NCBI GenBank assembly: GCA_900551675.1
Contig: URXH01000043.1
Span: forward strand, 1 to 16,082
Direction: 5' to 3'
DNA length: 16,082 nucleotides
Origin: an uncultured bacterium
Lineage (GTDB): Bacteria > Cyanobacteriota > Vampirovibrionia > Gastranaerophilales > Gastranaerophilaceae
Within the stretch, counting starts at the first letter, position 1. Each line of letters begins with the position of its first letter. This document shows positions 1 to 6,030 of the stretch, piece after piece. A model generated the notes under the pieces. That model saw only the letters and a list, made by a program, of their open reading frames with translations, did not search any database and had not been told where the DNA came from. The position numbers and the translations under genes are program-made.

Positions 1-129
1 TTTTGCCTCTCTTTCGGCCTTTGACTCGTCGTATTTTTTCTCGCAGGAGTCAAAAAAGCCTTTGATTTTGCTGCCGAGTCCGCATACCCGTTCCTTAAAA
101 CGGCGGGAATTATGACTTGATGTTGTCAA
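1..129 (-). CDS. Possible partial CDS at window edge, downstream of the response-regulator tail
   Basis: An open frame on the minus strand runs from a TTG at 129 to the window edge (43 codons, no stop). It overlaps the end of the chimeric gene by about 20 bases. The peptide is hydrophilic and charged, with KIKGFFDSC in the middle and SKAEREAK at the edge, and no membrane segment is visible. The gene after a PhoB-type regulator is often its sensor kinase, so an N-terminally soluble kinase is possible, but nothing seen here shows a kinase domain. No clear ribosome-binding site precedes the TTG, and no in-frame ATG exists. The DNA is near 46% GC, unlike the rest of the window, so it belongs with the foreign-looking left edge. 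Confidence 0.25.
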   Translation of the reverse strand, partial: MTTSSHNSRRFKERVCGLGSKIKGFFDSCEKKYDESKAEREAK

Positions 130-1540
130 ACTTATACCCCATTCCTCTTAACGTGACTATCAGGTCACGGTACGGACCGAGGCTGTTTCTGAGCATCTTT
201 ATGTGTGTGTCTACGGTTCGGTCGTCGCCGTAGAAGTCAAATCCCCACACCTCCTCAAGCAGCCTCTCTCGTGACATGGCTATATTAATGTGTTTTAGAG
301 TATTTTCTACCGGATTAGTTTTATTAAATATATTTATTACAGGTTCAAAAATTGTATTTGCAAAGAATAATGCTAATGTTGTTTGACCAGTGTAAAAAGT
401 AGAGTTATAGACGTGTTGAACAAATTTGTTGTTAACGGATAATTCCAGAGGCCAGGAATTGAGATAATATATGTTATATTCAAGTTGTCTTGCAATTTTG
501 AATAGTTCAGATTCGCTTATTGCATCAGAAGGTGCATTATAATGGAGAGAATCAATATAGTTAAAGTTTAATATGGAAGAAATAGTTGGTAATGTTTTAT
601 TGTAATTACTGTTTATATTGTCAAACACTAAAAAATCTTTTTCTTCTAATGTGTTGAGAAACTTCGTATTATCAAAACCGAGATGCTGCAGAGTGTCATT
701 TCCCGCATACATATCTAGAAGAATAATGTATATATCTCTGTCAGGTTTTTTGCTTAATTTATATTCTTTAGTCTGATTAAAATGTTTATATGTAAAATTT
801 GATATACTGATTACTTTGAAGAATGCATTACATACGCATAAAACAATGATGGCTGTTGTAAACGGTTTTAGAAATACAATAATTTTTTTTGTTTTTATTA
901 GTACTACTGCAATCATTAAAATTTCAATAATTCCAATAATTTCAAATGAATTGAAATATGGATAATTAGTTAAAAATAGTTGAATATTATAAAGTATCGT
1001 TAAAATTATAATTGTTATTAAAACTGAATCAGTTTTGTTTTTTGTTATCAGATTTATTAAGCCTAATAAAATGAAGTAGACACATAGACCGCTGATTAGG
1101 ACAATTCCGCCTATTAAGGCAACATTAATTATATTATTTGTGTACAGGTAAAAAATTTTATAAAGCGCTAAAAAACCGAACAAAAATAAAAATAAGGGTG
1201 ATATATCAGCATCTTCTTTATCGTACTTAAGATTTTTTCTGCTTATAATTATGAATATTACGGCTAATATACAAAGCAAAAAGATTTGAATGCTGTTAAA
1301 AATTATTACATTCTGTTTAATATTAGCAATTATGAATGAATCAGTATCTGTTAAATGTGATTTAATATTTAATTTCAACGGAGTAATACATGCTGTATTT
1401 AATTTGGTACATGTCTTATTAATTTCTGAGAATGGAATGGAAACATTCCTTTTTGTAAAATAATTCTCCTGAATAAAGTTGGTAAAAAATATTAAAATAA
1501 CGCATATTAAAGCATATATAATGCATTTTTTCCGGCTCAT
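110..1540 (-). CDS. Chimeric ORF: truncated membrane sulfatase-like hydrolase joined to an OmpR/PhoB winged helix
   Basis: Residues 1-245 hold about seven hydrophobic segments (near 7-24, 79-100, 113-133, 137-163, 173-193, 199-217 and 220-245). A start of an alkaline-phosphatase/sulfatase-superfamily domain follows. DIYIILLDMYAGNDTL (269-284) fits the first metal-binding strand with D276, and YNKTLPTISS (313-322) fits the nucleophile segment with T316. Relatives of this type modify cell-envelope polymers outside the membrane. The domain breaks off near residue 421, before the later metal-binding residues. Residues 422-476 (SRERLLEEVWG, DDRTVDTHI, TLRGMGYKFD) are the C-terminal DNA-binding wing of an OmpR/PhoB response regulator. 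The start ATG overlaps the upstream methyltransferase stop (ATGA). A winged helix after an extracytoplasmic hydrolase makes no topological sense, and the GC content steps sharply at the join, so I read this as a rearranged or misassembled gene rather than a working fusion. Confidence 0.8.
   Translation of the reverse strand: MSRKKCIIYALICVILIFFTNFIQENYFTKRNVSIPFSEINKTCTKLNTACITPLKLNIKSHLTDTDSFIIANIKQNVIIFNSIQIFLLCILAVIFIIISRKNLKYDKEDADISPLFLFLFGFLALYKIFYLYTNNIINVALIGGIVLISGLCVYFILLGLINLITKNKTDSVLITIIILTILYNIQLFLTNYPYFNSFEIIGIIEILMIAVVLIKTKKIIVFLKPFTTAIIVLCVCNAFFKVISISNFTYKHFNQTKEYKLSKKPDRDIYIILLDMYAGNDTLQHLGFDNTKFLNTLEEKDFLVFDNINSNYNKTLPTISSILNFNYIDSLHYNAPSDAISESELFKIARQLEYNIYYLNSWPLELSVNNKFVQHVYNSTFYTGQTTLALFFANTIFEPVINIFNKTNPVENTLKHINIAMSRERLLEEVWGFDFYGDDRTVDTHIKMLRNSLGPYRDLIVTLRGMGYKFDNIKS
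275..285. other. Chimeric junction (composition and domain break)
   Basis: By hand count about 138 of bases 1-280 are G or C (49%), while bases 301-420 have 31 of 120 (26%). The protein changes from sulfatase-like to response-regulator wing at codons 421-422, which span 275-280. The composition step and the domain switch coincide within about ten bases. Confidence 0.7.
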
Positions 1541-2901
1541 TTTGTCTCCATTAAATATAATGTTCGTTCAGTTTTAGAAATTTTTTCTTTGCATAAGATT
1601 TTGTAATATTCACAAAACTCATTTTCGAAATTAGCCTGTGTATAGTCATCAAATACATCTTTGCGATTAAGAAGCATTTTTTGCACTTTGGAATCTTTTT
1701 TGTCTACAAATTCAATAATTAAATATTTGCTAATGCTCGAAAAATATTTTGCTATATTTTCAAAAGGAATATTGTATGTAAATCTAAGATGATGAATTAA
1801 TGCAAGCGCTAATATTAAATCAACATCTTTAGCTCTTTCCATAAGATTTTTCCGCTCCTTATTAGCCCAGCCTAATGAAGGAGACGGGTTTGCAAGGTCA
1901 AAGACAAGAGGAAAGATATTTTGTTCCTTATCCTGTTTTATTTTAAGATAGTTTTTTTCAATCGCCATTTTATCGATATCAAACGCAATCACATTTGCGC
2001 CGTTATCAGAAAAAATTCTTGAAAATATACCTGTATTGCTTCCGAAATCCCAGACATTTTCAGTTTTTATCATGGAACGGAAATTATTGATAATATTATA
2101 TTTTTCGTCAAAACTTTTTTCTGTATAATTTGTAAAGCTGTAATAATCTTTCCATTCCGTCTCGTATTTGGGGAGCGTGATATTCTCAACTGTAGTGTAC
2201 AGATTTCTGATAATATTTTTAAGCTGTTGTTTGTTAATTTTAACATTGTTGATTTTTTTAGAATTTTCAGAATATCTGTTTTGCATTTTGCTATGCAGAT
2301 GTATATGCGTGAACAAATTTAAGTTAAATCTGGTTCCGAACGGTAAAAGTTTTGATGCCAGTTCAAGCGGTATACCATTAATATTTTGCAGGAACAATCC
2401 GTTCAAGCTTAAATCAGTATAGGCCATAAGTGCTAAAGGAGCAATAAAATTTTCACAAAATTGTTTATATGCAACCCAGGCTGTTCCTGCTTCATAAGTT
2501 TCAAATGATGATGTATCAATTAACAGCGGGTTATTATGCAGAAACTGAATATTAAAACAATTTGCGTCTTTAAGAGACATATTGTAATCCAGAGCAATTT
2601 GTTGAATTTTTAATGTTGCAAGGGCTGCATCTTTTAACTGTGAAAAACACCATTCCCACGGGTATGATATAAATACCTGTTCGGGTTTAATTACAATACA
2701 ATTATTTTCTGTGCGAATTTCTTCATGTTTAAGTATAAGATTTTTTGAAACTAAATCATTATATAAACCGGAATCCATTAATTTTTTATATTCGGGAATA
2801 TATCTTTCATAAATTTTTCTTACATATATTCCGTTTTCAATAAATACCTTTGCGTCAGGGTCTTTGAAAGATGCTTCTTCTCGTTTTTCAATAATATCCA
2901 T
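1537..2901 (-). CDS. Two-domain class I SAM-dependent methyltransferase
   Basis: The 454-residue protein has an N-terminal half (about 1-245) and a Rossmann methyltransferase half (about 255-454). In the second, VWDFGSNTGIFSRIF (283-297) is the SAM-binding motif I, IAFDID (305-310) supplies the acidic ribose ligand, and DLILALALIHHL (361-372) is the motif IV/post-IV region. The first half has a loop of the form KDANCFN (111-117) followed by LLIDTSSF (126-133). This weakly recalls the catalytic and metal loops of kinase-like folds, but I would not call kinase activity. The ATG shares a base with the stop of the upstream mini-protein (TAATG), and the stop overlaps the sulfatase start, so the three genes look translationally coupled. 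The likely substrate is an envelope glycan or its lipid-linked precursor, by context only. Confidence 0.8.
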   Translation of the reverse strand: MDIIEKREEASFKDPDAKVFIENGIYVRKIYERYIPEYKKLMDSGLYNDLVSKNLILKHEEIRTENNCIVIKPEQVFISYPWEWCFSQLKDAALATLKIQQIALDYNMSLKDANCFNIQFLHNNPLLIDTSSFETYEAGTAWVAYKQFCENFIAPLALMAYTDLSLNGLFLQNINGIPLELASKLLPFGTRFNLNLFTHIHLHSKMQNRYSENSKKINNVKINKQQLKNIIRNLYTTVENITLPKYETEWKDYYSFTNYTEKSFDEKYNIINNFRSMIKTENVWDFGSNTGIFSRIFSDNGANVIAFDIDKMAIEKNYLKIKQDKEQNIFPLVFDLANPSPSLGWANKERKNLMERAKDVDLILALALIHHLRFTYNIPFENIAKYFSSISKYLIIEFVDKKDSKVQKMLLNRKDVFDDYTQANFENEFCEYYKILCKEKISKTERTLYLMETK

Positions 2902-3095
2902 TATTTCCCTTTTTTAAAAAATTGTTTTACTTTATCCTTCCAGAGATTAAATGTACAGCCAATTCCTACAAAACCGGCAATAATCATTTGTAACACCATA
3001 CTTCCTGTCCCGGGATCAAGATATGCAAAAGCACATTGAGGTGCAATAATATTCATAAGAAACAAAATACTTAAAAAATATAAATTCTTCTTCAA
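2901..3095 (-). CDS. Small secreted or membrane protein with YLDPGTGS motif
   Basis: I place the start at TTG 3095-3093, because GGAGG at 3107-3103 sits 7 bases upstream of it. An in-frame ATG at 3125 lies in front of that site and has no Shine-Dalgarno of its own. The 64-residue product begins with a signal-peptide-like stretch (KKNLYFLSILFLMN, cleavage plausible after CAFA). It continues with YLDPGTGSMVLQ, a second hydrophobic helix, and a basic tail ending in KQFFKKGK. Small proteins with a YLDPGTGS segment are, to my knowledge, recurrent neighbours of sulfatase-like and methyltransferase genes in envelope-glycan loci. Their function is not established. It is first in the three-gene minus-strand operon. 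Confidence 0.75.
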   Translation of the reverse strand: MKKNLYFLSILFLMNIIAPQCAFAYLDPGTGSMVLQMIIAGFVGIGCTFNLWKDKVKQFFKKGK

Positions 3096-3138
3096 AATAA
3101 TTCCTCCATACGAAAAGTTTTTCAATTAATACACCATA

Positions 3139-3291
3139 ATATCAATTTTGGTGCATTTTAATAAATTATACAAATCATATCATATTTTATTATGCCTTTC
3201 AAATTATTAAATATTTTTAAATAAGTTAAAATTCATATGGATATATTAAAAGAATAAGTGTTTTTCTTACCTGATGCACCAAAATTGATAT
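3139..3291. repeat. 18-bp perfect inverted repeat spanning the divergent promoter region
   Basis: ATATCAATTTTGGTGCAT at 3139-3156 is matched exactly, in reverse complement, at 3274-3291. The 117 bases between hold the minus-strand promoter. The left arm falls in the predicted leader of the minus operon, and the right arm is about 38 bases upstream of the plus-strand -35. The left arm also overlaps a CACCA...TGGTG imperfect palindrome (from about 3132). It may be paired regulator sites or the ends of a small mobile remnant. No target duplication was seen beside the arms. Confidence 0.75.
3174..3202 (-). promoter_or_regulatory. Candidate sigma-70-type promoter for the minus-strand operon
   Basis: Read on the minus strand, TTGAAA (3202-3197) and TATGAT (3179-3174) are 17 bases apart. 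The predicted start near 3167 gives a leader of about 70 bases before the TTG start codon. An alternative TATAAT lies at 3170-3165. Confidence 0.5.
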
Positions 3292-3328
3292 AGTGATGTA
3301 TTGTTAAATATTTTTCTTTATTTATCTT

Positions 3329-3357
3329 TTGCAATAAATTATTTTTTGTAGTAAAAT
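3329..3357 (+). promoter_or_regulatory. Promoter predicting a leaderless transcript
   Basis: TTGCAA (3329-3334), a 17-base spacer and TAAAAT (3352-3357) make a good housekeeping promoter. Transcription would begin about 3363-3366, which is at the ATG itself. No Shine-Dalgarno is visible in front of that ATG. Confidence 0.6.
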
Positions 3358-3365
3358 CGGGTATT

Positions 3366-4382
3366 ATGAGCGGGATAATTAAAGCTATGGTGATGTCGGC
3401 AGGTGTGGGATCAAGACTGGATCCTTTGACAAAATTTGTTCCTAAACCTCTGGTGCCGATTGCAAACAGACCTGTTATGGATATTTTGTTTGAAAAACTT
3501 GCATCAATCGGTGTAAAAGATGTTATCTGCAACACTTATTATCTTGCTGATAAAATTATTGAAAGATATGAAAATAACAATTCAGGTATAAATTTTAACT
3601 ATATAAAAGAAGAAATTTTATCAGGAACCGCAGGCGGTGTTAAAAAATGCCAGTCTTTTTTTGATAAAGATTCTTGTTTTCTTGTGTTATCGGCTGATGG
3701 ATTATCTAACGCAGATTTAAAAAAAGGTATTGAAATACATAGAAATTCTAATGCAATTGCGACTATTGGTATCAAAAGAATTCCGGCCGAAGATGTGTCG
3801 CACTTTGGAGTTGTTGTAACTGATGAAAATGGCTTTATAACTGAGTTTCAAGAAAAACCTTCTGCGGAACTCGCAAAAAGTAATTTTATAAATACAGGTA
3901 TTTATATATTTGATTATAAAATTTTTGATTATATTCCGGAAAATACATTTTATGATTTTGCAAAAAATGTATTTCCGAAATTGTTAAAAGAGCATGCCAT
4001 AAATACATTTGAGGTTGCAGAATACTGGAGTGATATCGGAACTTTAGAACAGTACAAGCAATCTACGCAGGATTTATTTAACGGAGAATGTAAATTTTCT
4101 CATGCCCCGATAGTTTATACGGATTCCGGCTCTTATATTGCAGAGGATGCTGTAATACCCGGATCAGTGAAATTTATCGGCAATTCTGTTATAGGAAAAT
4201 ATTCAAATATCGGTGAAAATTCGGTAATAGAAAACTGTATTATCTGGGATAATGTTGTTATAGGTGCTAATATAAGACTTTCTGACTGTGTAATAGCCTC
4301 AAACAGTGTAATAAAAACCGATTTGTCATCGCAAATTATTGGAGCAAATGAGATTATAGCTTCGGAATCTTTAAAAATATAA
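3366..4382 (+). CDS. Nucleotide-sugar pyrophosphorylase (mannose-1-phosphate guanylyltransferase-like)
   Basis: It is a cytoplasmic enzyme of the family that joins a sugar-1-phosphate to an NTP, giving an activated sugar for glycan synthesis. The N-terminal nucleotidyltransferase fold carries the signature SAGVGSRLDPLTKFVPKPL (11-29), an acidic LSADGLSN segment (108-115, D111), EFQEKP (160-165), INTGIYIF (175-182) and WSDIGT (221-226). Residues from about 250 to 335 repeat short IxxNSVIG-like hexapeptides typical of a left-handed beta-helix. This matches the two-domain GDP-mannose or dTDP-glucose pyrophosphorylase-like architecture (338 residues). The exact sugar and nucleotide cannot be read from sequence alone. 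The start fits the family, whose first strand begins a few residues before the AGxGSRL motif. It faces the glycan-modification operon across a shared regulatory region. Confidence 0.85.
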   Translation: MSGIIKAMVMSAGVGSRLDPLTKFVPKPLVPIANRPVMDILFEKLASIGVKDVICNTYYLADKIIERYENNNSGINFNYIKEEILSGTAGGVKKCQSFFDKDSCFLVLSADGLSNADLKKGIEIHRNSNAIATIGIKRIPAEDVSHFGVVVTDENGFITEFQEKPSAELAKSNFINTGIYIFDYKIFDYIPENTFYDFAKNVFPKLLKEHAINTFEVAEYWSDIGTLEQYKQSTQDLFNGECKFSHAPIVYTDSGSYIAEDAVIPGSVKFIGNSVIGKYSNIGENSVIENCIIWDNVVIGANIRLSDCVIASNSVIKTDLSSQIIGANEIIASESLKI

Positions 4383-4385
4383 TAC

Positions 4386-4414
4386 TTGATTTTTAAACTT
4401 TTTGATGTTAGATT
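4386..4414 (+). promoter_or_regulatory. Possible promoter for the structured element and tRNA
   Basis: TTGATT (4386-4391) and TAGATT (4409-4414) with a 17-base spacer lie just past the pyrophosphorylase stop. A transcript from about 4421 would carry the cloverleaf-like element and then the tRNA. Two copies of TGTTGGCACTCTG follow, at about 4433-4445 and 4486-4498. Confidence 0.35.
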
Positions 4415-4480
4415 ATTTATATTGTCTGAGGCTGTTGGCACTCTGGTGTTGATAAGTTTCATTAATACAAAAATATATCT

Positions 4481-4562
4481 GGGATTGTTGGCACTCTGCC
4501 AAGAAAACGATTGATTATCGTTTTCGAGATGGAAGGTAGCGTTGGTACCGCTGATAAATCCC
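4481..4562 (+). ncRNA. Cloverleaf-like structured element upstream of the tRNA, identity unknown
   Basis: Paired segments read by eye are as follows. The outer stem is GGGATT 4481-4486 with AATCCC 4557-4562. Arm 1 is TTGGC 4488-4492 with GCCAA 4498-4502 (loop ACTCT). Arm 2 is GAAAACGAT 4503-4511 with ATCGTTTTC 4517-4525 (9 bp, loop TGATT). Arm 3 is AGCG 4538-4541 with CGCT 4549-4552 (7-base loop TTGGTAC). The order and sizes recall a tRNA cloverleaf of 82 bases. However, the T-loop lacks the TTCRA signature, the middle arm is too long, and its loop has five bases. It may be a decayed tRNA, a tRNA-like RNA or a leader element, and it matches no riboswitch I know. Confidence 0.45.
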
Positions 4563-4579
4563 AATAATACCGTAAATCT

Positions 4580-4651
<72 letters not shown>

Positions 4652-4705
4652 GTTTTTTAATGTGTAAAATTAATTGTTTCACCTATTATTGTTTTTTATT
4701 CGTTC

Positions 4706-4949
4706 TATTTTAATGTCCGATTTGGATTTAAATTATTAAATGTCGTTTGGGTATACTTGCCTAACAATACTAAATTATAGCGGTCGAAAGTTCCTTGATG
4801 TAGTATTCATAAATGACCCCAATCGGACTTTATTGGGACTTTAAGATACAAAGAGTAGCCTTAAATCAGTCTGTAATTTACTGAAATCAAGGAATTTTTA
4901 TAGTCCGATTAAAGTCCCATTTTTTGGGGGGGGGCAGGTATGCCCAACC
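4706..4949. repeat. Diverged non-coding repeat, copy A
   Basis: It shares, in the same order, several blocks with 5505-5791. These are TATTTTAATGTCC near the start, AATC.GACTTTATT.GGAC, AATCAA.GAA.TTTT, a terminal AGTC..A.TAA.GTCC block, and a closing GCCCAAC. The copies are clearly related but heavily diverged, and no open frame is shared. Copy A carries a run of nine G at 4926-4934. The stretch holds no convincing gene. Confidence 0.6.
4821..4919 (+). other. Crossed (pseudoknot-order) complementary segments in repeat copy A
   Basis: AATCGGACT 4821-4829 is complementary to AGTCCGATT 4902-4910 (9 bp). TGGGACTTT 4834-4842 is complementary to AAAGTCCCA 4911-4919 (9 bp). The order is a-b-a'-b', which cannot form nested hairpins but can form a pseudoknot. 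A weaker nested alternative also exists in this copy (GGACTTT 4825-4831 with AAAGTCC 4911-4917). The strand of any transcript is not known. Confidence 0.5.
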
Positions 4950-4994
4950 GACAAAGCCGTATCTGCTGCTGGCTGACGTACAAGGTCAACTTTT

Positions 4995-5312
4995 TTAAAA
5001 TTGATTATTCATTTCAATGTCGATTTCTTTAAATGCAGCATTTTCCTTTACTCTCCCTTTTACAAATCTAAATATATCATTTAATAATGATGCTTGATTT
5101 TCTGGATTTTCATCAATTTTACTATGCCTTGTAAATGAACATGCGACTTGTGCTAATTTATTGTTTTTGTTATGTTTCGTTAGGTGAATCTTTAGTTAAT
5201 TTTTCAAAAAGAGCTCCGACTTTTTTGTGTTAATACTTAAATCTTTTACATTATTAACAAATCTGGCACCGAAATTAGGTTTTTGGTTTGGTTGGTAATT
5301 GTTTATTTGCAT
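4995..5312 (-). pseudogene. Decayed small gene with an N-terminal PNFGARF-type tag
   Basis: ATG at 5312-5310 follows a GGGG-containing ribosome site. The reading gives MQINNYQPNQKPNFGARF, then runs to an in-frame TAA at 5198-5196. The same frame reopens and continues to about 4995, with a normal-looking stretch (ENPENQASLLNDIF, then FKEIDIEMNNQF). Around the break, another frame reads EKLTKDSPNET, which is more protein-like than the reading in the original frame. Two compensating indels, one in the T run at 5210-5206 and one near 5172, would therefore explain the damage. The reconstructed product is about 105 residues with no known domain. It sits between the two repeat copies. A sequencing error in the homopolymer is the alternative to true decay. 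Confidence 0.6.
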
Positions 5313-5417
5313 ATTTTCCCCTTTCTTAACATATGAACTTTTTTATAACAAAATTCATAAATATATTTTTTTTCTAATATATGAAGTTATTGTAACATAA
5401 TAAATTCAAAGAGCTTG

Positions 5418-5433
5418 TAGGGTTTCTACCCCA
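5418..5433. repeat. Small GGGT-TTCT-ACCC hairpin
   Basis: GGGT 5420-5423 pairs with ACCC 5428-5431 around a TTCT loop, followed by CCAAC. Its loop and layout resemble the stronger hairpin at 6500-6527. The rest of 5313-5504 shows no gene: it is AT-rich, with an imperfect TTCAT...ATGAA inverted repeat around a T run near 5355-5390. Confidence 0.35.
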
Positions 5434-5551
5434 ACACAAAGTGTCCCAAAAAATCAAACCATGTGTTCTTTTACATTTGTTTCTGTAAAAAATGTTTGTG
5501 GCTGTATTTTAATGTCCAGTTTACATGAAAGTCAAATCTTAAAATGTCATC

Positions 5552-5590
5552 CCTGAAATAAATTCAGGCAGGCTATGAACTTGTTTCAGG
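5552..5590. repeat. CCTGAAA...TTTCAGG palindromic insert in repeat copy B
   Basis: CCTGAAA 5552-5558 pairs with TTTCAGG 5584-5590, with a second TTCAGG at 5563-5568 able to compete. The right half resembles the CATCCTGAACTTGTTTCAGGAT-type intergenic repeat that recurs in several bacterial groups. That attribution is from memory. Confidence 0.4.
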
Positions 5591-5665
5591 ATCGTGTAAC
5601 AGTAAGACTTTGATCCAATTTTACAGGTTTGAAGTTGCTTGATTGTCTATAATCAAACTGGTCGG

Positions 5666-5762
5666 AATCAGACTTTATTAGGACATAAAATCACAAAGAA
5701 TATTTCTTAGTTAGACTAAACTCTTCTATAATCAAAGAAATTTTCGAGTCTAACTAATGTCC
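5666..5762 (+). other. Crossed complementary segments in repeat copy B, with compensatory changes
   Basis: AATCAGACT 5666-5674 pairs with AGTCTAACT 5747-5755 (7 of 9), and GGACAT 5681-5686 pairs with ATGTCC 5757-5762 (6 bp). This is the same crossed order as in copy A. Against copy A, one G-C pair has become A-T and one T-A pair has become A-T, each changed on both sides. A perfect 9-bp hairpin, AGTTAGACT 5709-5717 with 5747-5755, competes for the same segment. Confidence 0.45.
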
Positions 5763-5912
5763 AATTTTATTGTTGGACTGAAAGCCCAACCTACTTATCC
5801 TATCCTACTTTAATAATCAGGTAATGTTTTATTATTAATCTTGTATATAAGGGATTAAATTTATAAATGTAACGAAATGTAAATGCGAGCTTAAAAAGGC
5901 TGAAACCCTTGA

Positions 5913-5918
5913 TATAAT
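5913..5918 (+). promoter_or_regulatory. TATAAT -10 box upstream of the tandem repeat
   Basis: A consensus -10 with only a weak -35 (TTAAAA 5891-5896, 16-base spacer). The predicted start near 5924 would put the ATAGG repeats at the very 5' end of the transcript. Confidence 0.4.
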
Positions 5919-5922
5919 CCTC

Positions 5923-5944
5923 ATAGGATAGGATAGGATAGGAT
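5923..5944. repeat. ATAGG tandem repeat, 4.4 copies
   Basis: Four perfect ATAGG units and a partial fifth. The complementary form TATCCTATCCTA lies at 5796-5807, so the two could pair over about 12 bp. A five-base unit can change copy number by slippage. Confidence 0.9.
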
Positions 5945-6030
5945 GTATTGCGCCCGTAGCAATTTTTTTGACCTGCAAAACTTTATAAAAATGTGTAGGT
6001 AATAACAAAAAAAGAAAGCAGGTAGAAATT

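Larger units (their letters stand above)
5505..5791. repeat. Diverged non-coding repeat, copy B
   Basis: This is the second copy of the element at 4706-4949. It is longer because it carries extra sequence around 5540-5600, including a palindromic TGAACTTGTTTCAGGATC segment. It ends with GTTGG...CCCAAC (5772-5790). No coding sequence is seen. Confidence 0.6.

Noticed and set aside
4531..4562. T-box or SRP RNA signature (TGGTACCGC, GGAAGGTAGC)
   Set aside because: TGGTACCGC resembles a T-box core and GGAAGG resembles the SRP tetraloop. There is no stem I, terminator or amino-acid gene for a T-box. The flanks of GGAA do not pair as SRP helix 8 requires.
4133..4564. Antisense open frame of 143 codons across the pyrophosphorylase end
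   Set aside because: It is a shadow of the plus-strand gene: the start lies inside the structured element and there is no ribosome site or recognisable domain.
5923..5944. CRISPR-like repeat
   Set aside because: The unit is five bases in direct tandem with no spacers.
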